Below, piece after piece: positions 39,426-49,732 of a stretch of DNA of 64,000 nt (the first letter of the stretch is position 1; every line of letters starts with the position of its first letter). The stretch is from Neptunicella marina. GTDB taxonomy: Bacteria > Pseudomonadota > Gammaproteobacteria > Enterobacterales > Alteromonadaceae. The position numbers and the translations under genes were made by a program. The DNA lies in the NCBI RefSeq assembly GCF_014270035.1, contig NZ_JACNEP010000001.1, positions 310,001-374,000 of the forward strand, given 5' to 3'. The notes under the pieces were generated by a model, which was not told the origin of the DNA, made no database searches, and saw only the letters and a list, made by a program, of their open reading frames with translations.

Positions 39426-39923
39426 ATGAAACATTTGAGTCTGTTGTTAATCTGTAGCCTGTCACTGATGCTGACAGGATGCGGTTTTAAATTACGTGGC
39501 AGCAACAGCCTGCCACCACAAATGCAACAGATCCAATTGCAGGCCACCAGCGATTATGATGCTCTGTATCAGGTTGTTAAAACACGCTTGCAAAATCATC
39601 AGGTAACAGTCAGTACAGATAGTCTGGCAAGTGTGCCAACCATCCGACTGGTTAAAGATGAATTAGAGCGCCGCTTGCTGTCACTGTTTACCTCAGGGCA
39701 GGTGGCAGAATATGAGCTGGTTTATACAGTAAACTACTTACTGATGTTACCGGATCAGGAAGCACAAGCCATCCAGTTTGATATTGTACGTGAATATCAG
39801 GATGACCCTAACGCGGTACTGGCCAAGTCACGCGAACTGGATTTGATTTTAAAAGAAATGCGTACCCAGGCGGCGGATAAGATTATTCGTCAACTTGCCA
39901 ATCCCAATGAGATAACCCGCTAA
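39426..39923 (+). CDS. lptE: LPS assembly lipoprotein LptE
   Basis: The outer-membrane lipoprotein that plugs the LptD barrel and helps insert lipopolysaccharide. The 165-residue protein has a lipobox LTGC (Cys19) followed by GFKLRG, the typical start of mature LptE. Sequence is otherwise variable, as usual in this family. Position directly between leuS and holA (1 bp before holA) confirms the assignment. Confidence 0.95.
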   Translation: MKHLSLLLICSLSLMLTGCGFKLRGSNSLPPQMQQIQLQATSDYDALYQVVKTRLQNHQVTVSTDSLASVPTIRLVKDELERRLLSLFTSGQVAEYELVYTVNYLLMLPDQEAQAIQFDIVREYQDDPNAVLAKSRELDLILKEMRTQAADKIIRQLANPNEITR

Positions 39924-39924
39924 T

Positions 39925-40959
39925 ATGCAGGTTTATCCCAATCGTTTTGCCGCCGGACTCCAAGGTCAGCTAAAACCTTTTTATCTGATTTTTGGTGAAG
40001 AGCCACAGCAAAAAATTGAGTGCATTGAACTGATACGAAAGGCCGCCCGTGAGCAAGGGTTTGATGAACGCCAAAGTCTGGTCGCCGATTCCTCATTTCA
40101 ATGGTCTAGTCTGATTGAAGCCAGTCAGTCGATGTCTCTGTTTGCCAGTCGCCAGATAATCGAACTGGAGTTGCCCACCGGCAAACCCGGCACAGAAGGC
40201 AGCAAAACCTTAGTATCGTTAACTGAAAATCCTAATCCCGATACCTTATTTATTATTCATGGCGATAAAATTGGCCGTGATGTACAAAACAGTAAATGGT
40301 TTAAGGCTTTGGATAAATTGGGAGTTTATGTGCCCTGTTATCCGGTGGAAGGACGCCAATTAACCCAGTGGATTGCTAATCGTATACAAAACAAAGGGTT
40401 GCAGGCCACCAATGAAGCGATCAACTTACTGACAGAACACTGTGAAGGCAATTTATTAGCGGCGCAGCAGGAAATTGACAAACTACCTCTATTGTTTCCC
40501 GATGGAAAAATTGACTTCGCGCAGTTGCAACAGGCCATGGGTGATCACAGTCGTTTTAACGTATTCCAGTTAGTAGATGTGTTACTGGCCGGTGATATTC
40601 AAAAAGCCATAAAAATGCTGTATCGCCTGGAAAGTGAAGGCATAGAGCCGGTTGTGGTGTTGTGGGCGCTTAACCGTGAATGGCAAAATCTGTATGAAAT
40701 GAAATTTGCTACCGACAATGGCCAGTCTCTGAATACCGTTTTTACCCAGTTGCGTATATGGAAAAACAAACAAGCCGGTTATCAAAATGCACTTCGTCGC
40801 TTGTCCATGGCTCAGTTAACCGAAATGCAAACAAAAATCGCAGCGCTGGATGCCGGGCTCAAACAAAGCGCCATTGCCCGCCCCTTTATTGAATTAAGCC
40901 ATATCTGCCTGCTCTTTGTACCGGTATCCCTCAGCGCGATAGAACTGGATTACCAATAA
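39925..40959 (+). CDS. holA: DNA polymerase III delta subunit
   Basis: The clamp-loader subunit that opens the beta sliding clamp. The 344 residues have the family's N-terminal FYLIFGEEPQQKIECIELIRKAA (key part FGEEPQQ), a central AAA-like fold with CEGNLLAAQQEIDKLPLL, and the C-terminal collar domain. It starts 1 bp after lptE and overlaps nadD by 1 bp (TAATG), so it is translationally coupled. Confidence 0.95.
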   Translation: MQVYPNRFAAGLQGQLKPFYLIFGEEPQQKIECIELIRKAAREQGFDERQSLVADSSFQWSSLIEASQSMSLFASRQIIELELPTGKPGTEGSKTLVSLTENPNPDTLFIIHGDKIGRDVQNSKWFKALDKLGVYVPCYPVEGRQLTQWIANRIQNKGLQATNEAINLLTEHCEGNLLAAQQEIDKLPLLFPDGKIDFAQLQQAMGDHSRFNVFQLVDVLLAGDIQKAIKMLYRLESEGIEPVVVLWALNREWQNLYEMKFATDNGQSLNTVFTQLRIWKNKQAGYQNALRRLSMAQLTEMQTKIAALDAGLKQSAIARPFIELSHICLLFVPVSLSAIELDYQ

Positions 40960-41594
40960 TGCTGGGTATTTTAGGTGGCACGTTTGATCCTATACATTCA
41001 GGTCATATTCTGCCGGCGGAGCAAGCGGCAAACTTACTCGGTATATCTAAAGTACTTTTAATGCCGTGCCACATTCCGCCACACCGTGAAACACCAGAAG
41101 TAACTGCCAGCCAACGATTGGAAATGGTCAGACTGGCGTGTGAAAATCATCCATTATTTGAAGCCGATGATACTGAATTAAAACGCAATAGCGCGTCTTA
41201 TACAGTAGAAACATTAAGTCAGCTCAAACAAAAATACCCGGCAAAAACCTTATGCTTTTTTATGGGCATGGATTCACTTAATCAGTTTACTCAGTGGTTT
41301 CGTTGGCAGGATATTCTTGACCTGGCCCACTTAGTGGTTTGTGCACGCCCCGGCTATCAACAAGACGTTCCCCCCGTGATTCAAAAACGCATTATCACCA
41401 ATACTGAACAAGCGAGAGCAGCATTCGCTCAGCACAATCACGGACGTATTTATATTGCCGAAGTAAGTCCGGTTGATTGCGCGGCTACCAATATACGTCA
41501 GCAATTAGCGAGTGGTCAGGCACCCTTTACGCTATTAGACAATGCAGTGGCTGAATACATCCAGCAACACCGGCTATACCAAAATAGAGAATAA
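40959..41594 (+). CDS. nadD: Nicotinate-nucleotide adenylyltransferase
   Basis: Joins nicotinate mononucleotide and ATP to make deamido-NAD. The 211-residue protein starts with LGGTFDPIHSGHILPAE, holding the nucleotidyltransferase HxGH motif; FFMGMDSLNQFTQW is conserved in NadD. The C-terminal phosphate-binding motif, usually ISxTxxR, appears as AATNIRQQL. It overlaps the holA stop by 1 bp and is followed by rsfS after 62 bp. Confidence 0.96.
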   Translation: MLGILGGTFDPIHSGHILPAEQAANLLGISKVLLMPCHIPPHRETPEVTASQRLEMVRLACENHPLFEADDTELKRNSASYTVETLSQLKQKYPAKTLCFFMGMDSLNQFTQWFRWQDILDLAHLVVCARPGYQQDVPPVIQKRIITNTEQARAAFAQHNHGRIYIAEVSPVDCAATNIRQQLASGQAPFTLLDNAVAEYIQQHRLYQNRE

Positions 41595-41656
41595 CGCTAA
41601 GTTCGTGGTAAACTTAGCTTTGTAATAAAACCTTAACCTGTTCGAAGGAAACACTG

Positions 41657-41974
41657 TTGGATAACGCACAACTTAGTCAATTTGTTATCGATAAAATCGA
41701 AGATCTCAAAGCCCGTGACATCGTCACTTTAGATGTTACTAATAAATCCACCATTACCGACTGTATGATTATCTGCTCGGGCAATTCAAAACGTCACGTA
41801 GTCTCTATTGCAGACAATGTGGTGACACAAGCCAAAGCCGCTGGCGAACCACCGCTGGGTGTCGAAGGCCATGATGAAGGCGAATGGGTGCTAGTTGATT
41901 TAGGCAATGTGGTACTGCATGTAATGCAGGATGATACCCGGGATTTTTATCAGCTGGAAAAGCTCTGGGGTTAA
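41657..41974 (+). CDS. rsfS: Ribosome silencing factor RsfS
   Basis: Binds ribosomal protein L14 and prevents subunit joining in starved cells. The 105 residues contain the family core: [38 protein letters not shown] and FYQLEKLWG (quoted in parts under 20). The start is TTG, supported by GAAGGA seven bases upstream and by homolog length. It lies between nadD and rlmH, the standard order. Confidence 0.95.
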   Translation: MDNAQLSQFVIDKIEDLKARDIVTLDVTNKSTITDCMIICSGNSKRHVVSIADNVVTQAKAAGEPPLGVEGHDEGEWVLVDLGNVVLHVMQDDTRDFYQLEKLWG

Positions 41975-41992
41975 CCTTTAAAGGACGTTGAA

Positions 41993-42463
41993 ATGCGTAT
42001 TCAGATGATTGCTGTTGGCAGTAAAATGCCAGCATGGGTCGAACAGGGATATCAGGAATATGCCCGCCGCTTAAATACTGACGTCCAGCTACAGTTAATT
42101 GAGATACCTGCAGGGAAACGCGGTAAAAACGCGGATATTTCACGTATTCTGCAAAAAGAAGGACAGCTGACCATGGCTGCCATTCCCAAAGGCAATCGTA
42201 TTGTTACACTGGAAGTAAAAGGTAAAGCCTGGGATACGCCTCAACTGGCGAAACATATGCAAGCCTGGCAAATGGATGGACGCGATGTCAGCCTGCTAAT
42301 CGGAGGTCCGGAAGGTCTGGCAACAGAATGTATTGCGGCTGCGGAACAAAAGTGGTCATTATCGGCTCTAACCCTTCCGCATCCTTTGGTCAGAATTGTG
42401 GTCGCTGAGAGTTTATATCGTGCATGGTCACTGAATAATAACCACCCGTACCACAGAGAATAA
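41993..42463 (+). CDS. rlmH: 23S rRNA pseudouridine-1915 N3-methyltransferase
   Basis: A SPOUT-class methyltransferase modifying helix 69 of 23S rRNA in assembled 70S ribosomes. The 156 residues begin [20 protein letters not shown] and carry the trefoil-knot SAM motifs LLIGGPEGL and [12 protein letters not shown], ending in NNHPYHR, the conserved RlmH C-terminus. It lies 18 bp after rsfS and 20 bp before mrdA. Confidence 0.97.
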   Translation: MRIQMIAVGSKMPAWVEQGYQEYARRLNTDVQLQLIEIPAGKRGKNADISRILQKEGQLTMAAIPKGNRIVTLEVKGKAWDTPQLAKHMQAWQMDGRDVSLLIGGPEGLATECIAAAEQKWSLSALTLPHPLVRIVVAESLYRAWSLNNNHPYHRE

Positions 42464-42483
42464 TTACAACAGGGTTTGTTTTT

Positions 42484-44355
42484 GTGCCTCCAAAAAGAAT
42501 AACAATAAGAGACCACACCGCAGAAGCGAACTTGTTTGCCCGGCGCTCGGTTATTGCCATGCTGATTATCGTGGTGGCACTGGGTATATTAATTAGCAAC
42601 CTGTATTATCTTCAGGTTACCCGTTATGAAGATTATCAAACCCGCTCTAACGGCAACCGTATTAAGGTATTACCGGTAGCGCCTAACCGTGGATTGATTT
42701 ACGACAGGAACGGCGTATTACTGGCCGAAAATAAACCGGTTTTTCGTCTGGAAGTCATCCCTGAGCAACAGGATAAAATCCAGCAAACGGTTGCCGACCT
42801 AAGCCAGTTACTTGATATCAGTCAATCGGATATTGAGAGTTTTAATCGTGAATTAAAAGGTCAGCGCCGTTTTAAACCTGTGGCATTGATCAGTAATATG
42901 ACCCAGCAGCAGGTGGCGATATTTTCGGTTAATCAACACAAGTACCCCGGCATTAGTGTTGAGGCGCGCTTAAAACGTTATTACCCTTTTGGCGATACAC
43001 TCACCCATGTAGTGGGTTATGTGGCCAAAATCAATAAACGTGATTTGCAAAAACTCGAAGAAAGCGGTCAGGACGCCAACTATGCCGCTACCTACGATAT
43101 TGGCAAACAGGGTGTGGAGAAATATCACGAAACCCTGTTACACGGGAAAGTGGGTTATCAGGAAGTAGAGGTTAATAGCCAGGGGCGAATTATCCGCACC
43201 CTTAAATTTCAGCCTCCGGTTCCAGGCACAGATATTGTGCTGAATATCGATATTAATATGCAAATGGTTGCGCAGCGGGCCTTGCAGGATAACCGTGGCT
43301 CGGTCGTTGTGATTGATCCGCGGGATGGCGGGGTAATTGCGCTGTATTCCAATCCAAGTTACGACCCTAACCTGTTTGTGCATGGCATCAGTAGTAAAGA
43401 CTACCGACGTTTATTGAGTTCTGCAGACCGTCCACTAATTAACCGTGCCACGCAAGGGCAATATCCGCCTGCATCGACCATCAAACCCTTACTGGCGCTG
43501 GCAGGTTTAAACGAAGGGGTCATTACCGAAAAAAGCCGGGTATATGATCCCGGCACTTACCAAATAAAAAACGGTCCACGAACCTGGCGTGATTATTTAC
43601 CCTGGGGGCATGGCTGGGTGAATGTCACCAAAGCCATAGAAGTGTCCTGCGATACTTTCTTTTATGATTTAGCCTATAAGATGGGTATAGAAAAAATCAG
43701 TAGTTCCATGTCTGCCTTTGGTTTTGGGCAGTTTACCGGCATCGATTTATATGAAGAATCTGACGCTAATATGCCTAATGAAGGCTGGAAACGTGCACGA
43801 TTCAATAAACCCTGGTACATAGGTGATACCATTCCGGTAGGCATTGGCCAGGGTTACTGGACGGCGACACCACTGCAACTGGCCACGGCTGTAGCCAAAC
43901 TGGTGGATCGTGGCCATTCCTTCACTCCTCAGGTGATACGCGGACAAAAAGTCGATAACGCCGATGATTATATTGTCTACCCGCCCAGTGAAAATTATCC
44001 GGTTGATATGGGTGATGAAAAATACTGGGATATCGTACTGGATGCCATGTATGGCGTAGTAAACCGCGAAGGTGGCACCGCCTTTAAAGCATTCCGCAAA
44101 ACGCCTTATGTGTCAGCAGGTAAAACCGGTACCGCTCAGCTCATTGGCATCGCTGAAGATGAAAAATACGATGCATCCAAAATCGCTGCGCATTTACGTG
44201 ATAACGCCATGTACGTGGGTTACGCCCCCTATGAAAACCCTGAAATGGTGGTTACAGTGGTAGTAGAAAATGCCGGGCATGGTGGTTCGCAAGCCGCGCC
44301 AGTTGCGCGTGCATTAATGGATTACCACTTTCACGAACAAGAAGAACAAAAATAA
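42484..44355 (+). CDS. mrdA: Penicillin-binding protein 2 (elongation transpeptidase)
   Basis: Cross-links peptidoglycan for lateral-wall growth with RodA. The 623-residue class B PBP has a cytoplasmic tail and one transmembrane helix (about 22-44), a dimerisation domain, and the transpeptidase motifs SxxK (PPASTIKP), SCD (VSCDTFFY) and KTG (AGKTGTAQ). The start codon is GTG, 20 bp after rlmH. Its stop overlaps rodA by 1 bp (TAATG). Confidence 0.97.
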   Translation: MPPKRITIRDHTAEANLFARRSVIAMLIIVVALGILISNLYYLQVTRYEDYQTRSNGNRIKVLPVAPNRGLIYDRNGVLLAENKPVFRLEVIPEQQDKIQQTVADLSQLLDISQSDIESFNRELKGQRRFKPVALISNMTQQQVAIFSVNQHKYPGISVEARLKRYYPFGDTLTHVVGYVAKINKRDLQKLEESGQDANYAATYDIGKQGVEKYHETLLHGKVGYQEVEVNSQGRIIRTLKFQPPVPGTDIVLNIDINMQMVAQRALQDNRGSVVVIDPRDGGVIALYSNPSYDPNLFVHGISSKDYRRLLSSADRPLINRATQGQYPPASTIKPLLALAGLNEGVITEKSRVYDPGTYQIKNGPRTWRDYLPWGHGWVNVTKAIEVSCDTFFYDLAYKMGIEKISSSMSAFGFGQFTGIDLYEESDANMPNEGWKRARFNKPWYIGDTIPVGIGQGYWTATPLQLATAVAKLVDRGHSFTPQVIRGQKVDNADDYIVYPPSENYPVDMGDEKYWDIVLDAMYGVVNREGGTAFKAFRKTPYVSAGKTGTAQLIGIAEDEKYDASKIAAHLRDNAMYVGYAPYENPEMVVTVVVENAGHGGSQAAPVARALMDYHFHEQEEQK

Positions 44356-45473
44356 TGGTACGTAACAAACTCAACCCAAATGAACAAACGCCACTTGCCC
44401 GGGCGCATATTGATGGCTGGTTATTGCTGGGGTTAGCCGTACTCATGTCAGTTGGTCTGGCAGTAATATATTCAGCGGGCGGCCAGAATATGGACCTGAT
44501 TTACCGCCAGTTATTACGTCTGGGCTTTGCCCTGTTGGTTATGGTGGTCATGGCACAGGTTCCCCCTATGGCCTATCGAAGAGTATCGATATATTTTTAT
44601 TTGGTTGGCATTGCCATGCTGGTAGCTGTGCTGGTTATCGGTACCATAGGTAAAGGGGCACAGCGCTGGCTTGATTTGGGGTTTATGCGTTTTCAGCCAT
44701 CAGAAATCATGAAACTGGCCGTGCCTATGATGGTGGCCTGGTATATCAGTCGCTTTAACTTACCCCCCAAAATACAACACGTATTTATCGGGTTTGTGCT
44801 GGTAACCATCCCTACCCTGTTAATTGCCAAACAGCCGGATTTAGGTACGTCGTTACTGATTGCCAGCTCAGGAATTTTTGTTATTTTTCTGGCGGGTATG
44901 AGTTGGAAACTACTCGGCAGTCTGGCGGTGATGGGCTCCGCCTTTGCACCGATTATGTGGTTTTTCCTGATGCAGGATTATCAGAAACAGCGGGTACTCA
45001 CCTTTTTGAATCCGGAGAGTGATCCACTTAATTCCGGTTATCATATTATCCAGTCACAAATCGCTATCGGTTCGGGGGGATTGCAAGGTAAAGGCTGGTT
45101 GCAGGGTACGCAGTCACAACTGGAATTTTTACCTGAACGCCATACCGATTTTATCTTTTCAGTGTTTAGCGAGGAGTTTGGCCTTATTGGCATTTTACTG
45201 CTGCTGTCGCTGTATTTGTTTATCATCTTTCGCGGTATGTTAATCGCCATGCGCGCACAGGATGCGTACAGTAAATTGCTGGCTGGCAGTATCACACTGA
45301 CCTTTTTTGTTTATGTTTTTGTGAATATGGGCATGGTATCCGGTATTTTACCTGTGGTTGGCGTGCCCTTGCCGTTAGTGAGTTATGGAGGAACATCCAT
45401 GGTGACCTTAATGGCAGGTTTTGGTATTTTAATGGCTATTGGTACCCAAAAACGCCTGTTATCGCGGGAATAA
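44355..45473 (+). CDS. rodA: Rod-shape determining SEDS glycosyltransferase RodA
   Basis: The polymerase that extends glycan strands from lipid II, paired with PBP2. The 372-residue integral membrane protein has about ten helices and SEDS motifs including [22 protein letters not shown] (key part QPSEIMK), [10 protein letters not shown], and [12 protein letters not shown] near the C-terminus. It is coupled to mrdA by a 1-bp overlap and followed 21 bp later by rlpA. Confidence 0.97.
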   Translation: MVRNKLNPNEQTPLARAHIDGWLLLGLAVLMSVGLAVIYSAGGQNMDLIYRQLLRLGFALLVMVVMAQVPPMAYRRVSIYFYLVGIAMLVAVLVIGTIGKGAQRWLDLGFMRFQPSEIMKLAVPMMVAWYISRFNLPPKIQHVFIGFVLVTIPTLLIAKQPDLGTSLLIASSGIFVIFLAGMSWKLLGSLAVMGSAFAPIMWFFLMQDYQKQRVLTFLNPESDPLNSGYHIIQSQIAIGSGGLQGKGWLQGTQSQLEFLPERHTDFIFSVFSEEFGLIGILLLLSLYLFIIFRGMLIAMRAQDAYSKLLAGSITLTFFVYVFVNMGMVSGILPVVGVPLPLVSYGGTSMVTLMAGFGILMAIGTQKRLLSRE

Positions 45474-45494
45474 AAATAATTCAGACTCAGGATA

Positions 45495-46364
45495 ATGAAG
45501 CAAGGTCAGCAACACACTAAAACAATTTCAAACACTAATGTCACAGGTAGAACATTTTTGTTGCTGCTGTTACTGACGTTGGTATCAGCCTGTTCCAGCA
45601 ATTACGGACGTTATCAGCAACGCAACGATTCCGCGCCTCAGGCACATGAAGTCCCACACGATATCGCAATGCACGATGCAGTTCCCAAAGTAGAACCTTA
45701 TTACCCTGCCAGTTTACGCGCCTATAATGTCTTAGGCCGCACTTATCAGCCCATGAGCGCGCAACAAGCGGTGACCTACTCGGCCACAGGGCAAGCATCG
45801 TGGTATGGACAAAAATTTCATGGTCATCTGACTGCCAATGGCGAAGTGTACGATATGTACCAGATGACCGCCGCCCATAAAACCTTGCCTTTACCCAGCT
45901 ATGTACGATTGACCAATCTGAAAAACGATAAACAAGTGATTGTTCGGGTGAACGACAGAGGGCCCTTCCATGGTCACCGCCTGATTGATGTGTCCTACGC
46001 CGCAGCGAAAAAACTGGATATGCTTAATCATGGTGTCGCTAATATTAAGCTGGATGTTGTGACCTTAGATGAAAGCGGCCAAATGTTAATCGCCGGAAAA
46101 CCGTTAACCCCACAACAAAACGCGCCAGAATTACAAACCGAATATTACGTGCAGGTAGCTGCGTTAAGTGACAGCAGCAAAATTAACAAACTTGCCAAAG
46201 GGCTAGCGGCACTATATCAGATTGGCGCCCAAACGCCGGAAGAAAATGGTGTATTCAGATTACGCTTAGGCCCGCTTAAAGATACCAGTAGCGCACAGCA
46301 GTTACTTAAAAAGGTACAACAAGGCGGTTATCCCAACGCCTTTACTTTAAGCGCACCGCAATAA
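45495..46364 (+). CDS. rlpA: Septal-ring lytic transglycosylase-type lipoprotein RlpA
   Basis: A 289-residue lipoprotein (lipobox LVSAC near residue 33, after a rather long N-region). A double-psi beta-barrel domain starts at GQASWYGQKFHGHLTANGE and contains VRVNDRGPFHGHRLIDVSYAAA, where the acidic catalytic residue of RlpA lies. The C-terminal SPOR domain (from EYYVQVAALSD) binds peptide-free septal glycan. It is the fifth gene of the elongation/wall cluster rlmH-mrdA-rodA-rlpA-dacA. Confidence 0.95.
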   Translation: MKQGQQHTKTISNTNVTGRTFLLLLLLTLVSACSSNYGRYQQRNDSAPQAHEVPHDIAMHDAVPKVEPYYPASLRAYNVLGRTYQPMSAQQAVTYSATGQASWYGQKFHGHLTANGEVYDMYQMTAAHKTLPLPSYVRLTNLKNDKQVIVRVNDRGPFHGHRLIDVSYAAAKKLDMLNHGVANIKLDVVTLDESGQMLIAGKPLTPQQNAPELQTEYYVQVAALSDSSKINKLAKGLAALYQIGAQTPEENGVFRLRLGPLKDTSSAQQLLKKVQQGGYPNAFTLSAPQ

Positions 46365-46493
46365 AAATTAAACTTTTAGCAAATTAATGAGTCGTAAAAA
46401 AAACATGCGCTAAACCTCATATTTACCGTCAAAAATGATATATTGTTGCGCGTTTATAAATACACCAGTCACAAACTCAAAATTGGAAGAATA

Positions 46494-47663
46494 ATGCTCA
46501 AAATAAAAACGCTTCTCGCTAAATTAGTTGTCCCGGCGATTTTGCTTGTTAATAGCGCCACAGCACTTGCTGTTATCATTCCCCCTTCTCCGACTATTAA
46601 CGCCAAAGGTTATATTTTGCTTGATGCAAACACCGGAAAAGTGATTGCAGAACAGAACGCAGATATTCAACTGGCACCTGCCAGTCTGACCAAAATGATG
46701 ACCAGTTACATTATTGGTGACGAAATCAAAAATGGTCGTATTAAAAATACTGATTTAGTGACAGTGTCAGAAAATGCCTGGGCGAAAAACTTTCCCGACT
46801 CATCGAAGATGTTTATCGAAGTAGGCTCTAAAATCCCGGTAGAGCAATTAAATCAGGGCATTATTGTGCAATCAGGTAACGATGCCTGTGTTGCCATGGC
46901 CGAATATATCGCCGGCAGTGAAAGTGCTTTTGCGGATATGATGAATGCCTATGCTGAAAAACTGGGTATGTCTGCCAGCCACTTTATGAACAGTCATGGA
47001 CTGGATGATCCTGATCATTACACCACGCCACGCGATATGTCGACTCTGGCACGCCATCTGGTGTCAGACTTACCCAATGAATATAAAATTTACGCTGAAA
47101 AAGAATTCACCTACAACGATATCAAACAGTACAACCGCAATTCATTGTTGTGGGATAAAAGCCTGAATGTTGACGGAATCAAAACCGGCCACACCTCTAC
47201 CGCAGGTTACAGCCTGGTATCATCAGCCACTCAGGGCGATATGCGTTTAATCGCGGTAGTAATGGGCACGGAAAGCGAACGTGCACGTAAAATCGAAAAC
47301 AAAAAGCTATTAAAATACGGCTTCCGTTATTATGAAACCATCGCGCCGTATGCTGCTGGCGAAAGCTTTGCCTCTCAGCGTATTTACATGGGTGACAAAG
47401 ATACCGTTGATTTGGGCATTATGAACGATACCCTGATCACTATCCCCCGTGGTCAGCGCAAAAACCTCAAAGCTAACTTCAAGCTGGATAAAAAGCTGGA
47501 AGCACCGCTGGCCAAAGGCGAAGTTGTAGGTACTCTTCACCTTGAACTGGAGGGCGAAGAAATTGCTACTTACCCTCTGGTCGCCTTGCAGGAAGTACAG
47601 GAAGGTGGATTCTTCGGGCGCATGGTGGATTATATTAAACTGCAAATGGGCCTGGGTGAGTAA
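46494..47663 (+). CDS. dacA: D-alanyl-D-alanine carboxypeptidase (PBP5 family)
   Basis: Removes the terminal D-Ala from peptidoglycan stem peptides in the periplasm. The frame opens at 46443, but the ATG at 46494 has GGAAGA just upstream and begins a proper signal peptide (cleaved near TALA), giving 389 residues. Motifs are SLTK (SxxK), SGN (SGNDACVAMAEY) and KTG (IKTGHTSTAGYS). The C-terminal beta domain and amphipathic helix (FFGRMVDYIKLQMGLGE) anchor it to the membrane. An intrinsic terminator follows. Confidence 0.96.
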   Translation: MLKIKTLLAKLVVPAILLVNSATALAVIIPPSPTINAKGYILLDANTGKVIAEQNADIQLAPASLTKMMTSYIIGDEIKNGRIKNTDLVTVSENAWAKNFPDSSKMFIEVGSKIPVEQLNQGIIVQSGNDACVAMAEYIAGSESAFADMMNAYAEKLGMSASHFMNSHGLDDPDHYTTPRDMSTLARHLVSDLPNEYKIYAEKEFTYNDIKQYNRNSLLWDKSLNVDGIKTGHTSTAGYSLVSSATQGDMRLIAVVMGTESERARKIENKKLLKYGFRYYETIAPYAAGESFASQRIYMGDKDTVDLGIMNDTLITIPRGQRKNLKANFKLDKKLEAPLAKGEVVGTLHLELEGEEIATYPLVALQEVQEGGFFGRMVDYIKLQMGLGE

Positions 47664-47690
47664 CGCTGTACACCCCATTTAAACAGTGAA

Positions 47691-47716
47691 AAAAGGAGCT
47701 CGATGGCTCCTTTTTT
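47691..47716 (+). terminator. Intrinsic terminator after dacA
   Basis: AAAAGGAGC and GCTCCTTTT pair around TCGATG, followed by a T run, 28 bp after the dacA stop. It separates the wall cluster from ybeD-lipB-lipA. Confidence 0.85.
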
Positions 47717-47814
47717 AATGCTGGGTGATTTCCCCGGTGTAAACGGTAAATTATGTTTACTGCCCACTTTACTTGAAAGCATACATTTTGCCTCCATCTC
47801 GGTATATAATGCCG

Positions 47815-47820
47815 CCCGTT
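47815..47820 (+). promoter_or_regulatory. -10 box for ybeD-lipB-lipA
   Basis: A perfect TATAAT lies 24 bp before the ybeD start and just downstream of the dacA terminator, where a new promoter is needed. The -35 region is weak. Confidence 0.45.
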
Positions 47821-47843
47821 GATTTACCCCGTGGAGAACACCT

Positions 47844-48107
47844 TTGGATACCAAATTTGATCAGTTACTCGATTTTCCTTGCTTTCAGACTTTCAAAGTC
47901 ATGGGAATTGCCGATGAACGCCTGCCCGATCATGTTATAGGTTGTCTGCAAGACCATGCACCTGGTGATTACAGCCCAACAGTTAAACCCAGCACTAAAG
48001 GTAACTATCATTCTGTTTCAGTCAGTGTAAAAGTCACCAGTAAAGAACATATGGAAACCATTTACACCGAGTTAGCCAAATTAGAACTGGTACGTGTTGT
48101 ACTGTAA
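47844..48107 (+). CDS. ybeD: YbeD/DUF493 family protein
   Basis: An 87-residue ACT-like (ferredoxin-fold) protein of unknown function, widely found directly before lipB, as here. [14 protein letters not shown]-type start and the closing [20 protein letters not shown] (key parts [21 protein letters not shown]) match the UPF0250 family. The start is TTG with GGAG nine bases upstream. It is probably co-transcribed with lipB and lipA; a regulatory role in lipoylation is a guess from context. Confidence 0.93.
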   Translation: MDTKFDQLLDFPCFQTFKVMGIADERLPDHVIGCLQDHAPGDYSPTVKPSTKGNYHSVSVSVKVTSKEHMETIYTELAKLELVRVVL

Positions 48108-48126
48108 TTAGACAAAGAGTCAGGTA

Positions 48127-48777
48127 TTGAATAACCCCAATTTAATTGTTCGCCAGCTTGGTCGGCAACCCTATTTGCCCATTTGGCAGGCGATGCAGTC
48201 ATTTACCGATAACCGCGATAACAACCAGACAGATGAAATCTGGCTGGTAGAGCACGAAGCTGTATTTACTCAGGGGCAGGCCGGTAAAGCTGAGCACTTA
48301 TTAAACCCGGGTGATATTCCTGTGGTACAAGTTGATCGCGGCGGTCAGGTGACATATCACGGGCCCGGTCAGCAAATGATGTATGTGTTGCTGAATTTAA
48401 AACGCAACAAATTAGGTGTACGTCAGCTGGTAACCGAGCTGGAAAACAGCATAGTTAATCTGCTAAAACCCTTTAATATAGATGCCTACCCCAAAGCCGA
48501 TGCGCCGGGTGTGTACGTGAATGGTGATAAAATCTGCTCCATTGGATTACGTATTCGCAAAGGCTGTTCTTTTCATGGGTTAGCACTCAACGTTAATATG
48601 GATCTGGCGCCCTTTAATCGCATTAATCCCTGTGGTTATGCAGGCTTAATGATGACGGATTGTCATCGTTTAGGTGGGCCACAAACTTTAGAAGATGCCT
48701 CCTCTGCGCTGGTCAAACTATTTTGTCAGCAAATAGGCATTGAACACATAGAATTTCGGGAAGGTTTTGATGAGTAA
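48127..48777 (+). CDS. lipB: Octanoyl-ACP:protein N-octanoyltransferase
   Basis: Moves octanoate from acyl carrier protein to lipoyl domains, the first step of lipoate synthesis. The 216 residues include [19 protein letters not shown] with the HGPGQ motif, the catalytic Lys in [11 protein letters not shown] and the catalytic Cys in [11 protein letters not shown]. The start codon is TTG with AGTCAGG upstream. It overlaps lipA by 8 bp, giving coupled production of the two lipoylation enzymes. Confidence 0.96.
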   Translation: MNNPNLIVRQLGRQPYLPIWQAMQSFTDNRDNNQTDEIWLVEHEAVFTQGQAGKAEHLLNPGDIPVVQVDRGGQVTYHGPGQQMMYVLLNLKRNKLGVRQLVTELENSIVNLLKPFNIDAYPKADAPGVYVNGDKICSIGLRIRKGCSFHGLALNVNMDLAPFNRINPCGYAGLMMTDCHRLGGPQTLEDASSALVKLFCQQIGIEHIEFREGFDE

Positions 48778-49732
48778 AGTACGTATACAAGCCGGTGAGA
48801 AGCTGCGTGATGCACGCAAAGTTGAGCATATTCCAATTACGATTGTGCCAACCGAGCGTGAGCAAATGCTGCGTAAACCGGAATGGATCAAAATCAAATT
48901 ACCTGCGCATTCCGATCGCATCGATCACATCAAATCAACCTTGCGTAAAAACAAATTGCACTCGGTGTGTGAAGAAGCCTCCTGCCCTAACCTGGCAGAA
49001 TGTTTTAACCACGGTACCGCCACCTTTATGATTTTGGGTGATATCTGTACCCGCCGTTGCCCGTTCTGTGACGTGGCTCACGGCAAACCGCTTCCTCCGA
49101 GTGCCGAAGAGCCTATTAAGCTGGCCAAAACCATCGCTGAAATGCAACTGAAATACGTGGTAATCACCTCGGTTGACCGTGATGATTTACGCGACGGTGG
49201 TGCGCAACACTTTGTGGATTGCATTAACGCCATTCGTGAACACAGCCCTTCGACCAAAATTGAAGTGCTGGTGCCGGATTTCCGTGGCCGCATGGATCGT
49301 GCGCTGGAAATATTTAAAAACGGTATTCCGGATGTGTTTAACCACAATCTGGAAACCATTCCCAGCCTGTATCGTGAATGTCGCCCGGGTGCAAACTACA
49401 AGTGGTCACTGCAATTGCTACAAAAATTCAAGCAGCAGCATCCTGAGGTGATGACTAAATCCGGCCTGATGATGGGCATGGGTGAAAGCAAGGAAGAAAT
49501 GCTCGAAGTCTTAAAAGACTTACGTGAACATCAGGTAGATATGTTAACCCTGGGTCAGTATTTACAGCCTAGTCGTCACCACTATCCGGTAAAACGTTAT
49601 GTACACCCGGATGAGTTTGATTATCTGCGCGAACAAGCAGAATCCATGGGCTTTAGCCATGCAGCATGTGGTCCGTTAGTACGTTCCAGTTACCATGCAG
49701 ATAAACAGGCTGCAGGTGAAGAAGTTAAATAA
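48770..49732 (+). CDS. lipA: Lipoyl synthase
   Basis: A radical-SAM enzyme that inserts two sulfurs into protein-bound octanoate. The 320 residues show the auxiliary Fe-S cluster ligands [12 protein letters not shown] and the radical-SAM motif [10 protein letters not shown], plus GLMMGMGE and the C-terminal RSSYHAD, which supplies the conserved Ser cluster ligand. A TTG one codon upstream is possible, but the ATG has GGGAAGG five bases before it. It overlaps lipB by 8 bp. Confidence 0.98.
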   Translation: MSKVRIQAGEKLRDARKVEHIPITIVPTEREQMLRKPEWIKIKLPAHSDRIDHIKSTLRKNKLHSVCEEASCPNLAECFNHGTATFMILGDICTRRCPFCDVAHGKPLPPSAEEPIKLAKTIAEMQLKYVVITSVDRDDLRDGGAQHFVDCINAIREHSPSTKIEVLVPDFRGRMDRALEIFKNGIPDVFNHNLETIPSLYRECRPGANYKWSLQLLQKFKQQHPEVMTKSGLMMGMGESKEEMLEVLKDLREHQVDMLTLGQYLQPSRHHYPVKRYVHPDEFDYLREQAESMGFSHAACGPLVRSSYHADKQAAGEEVK

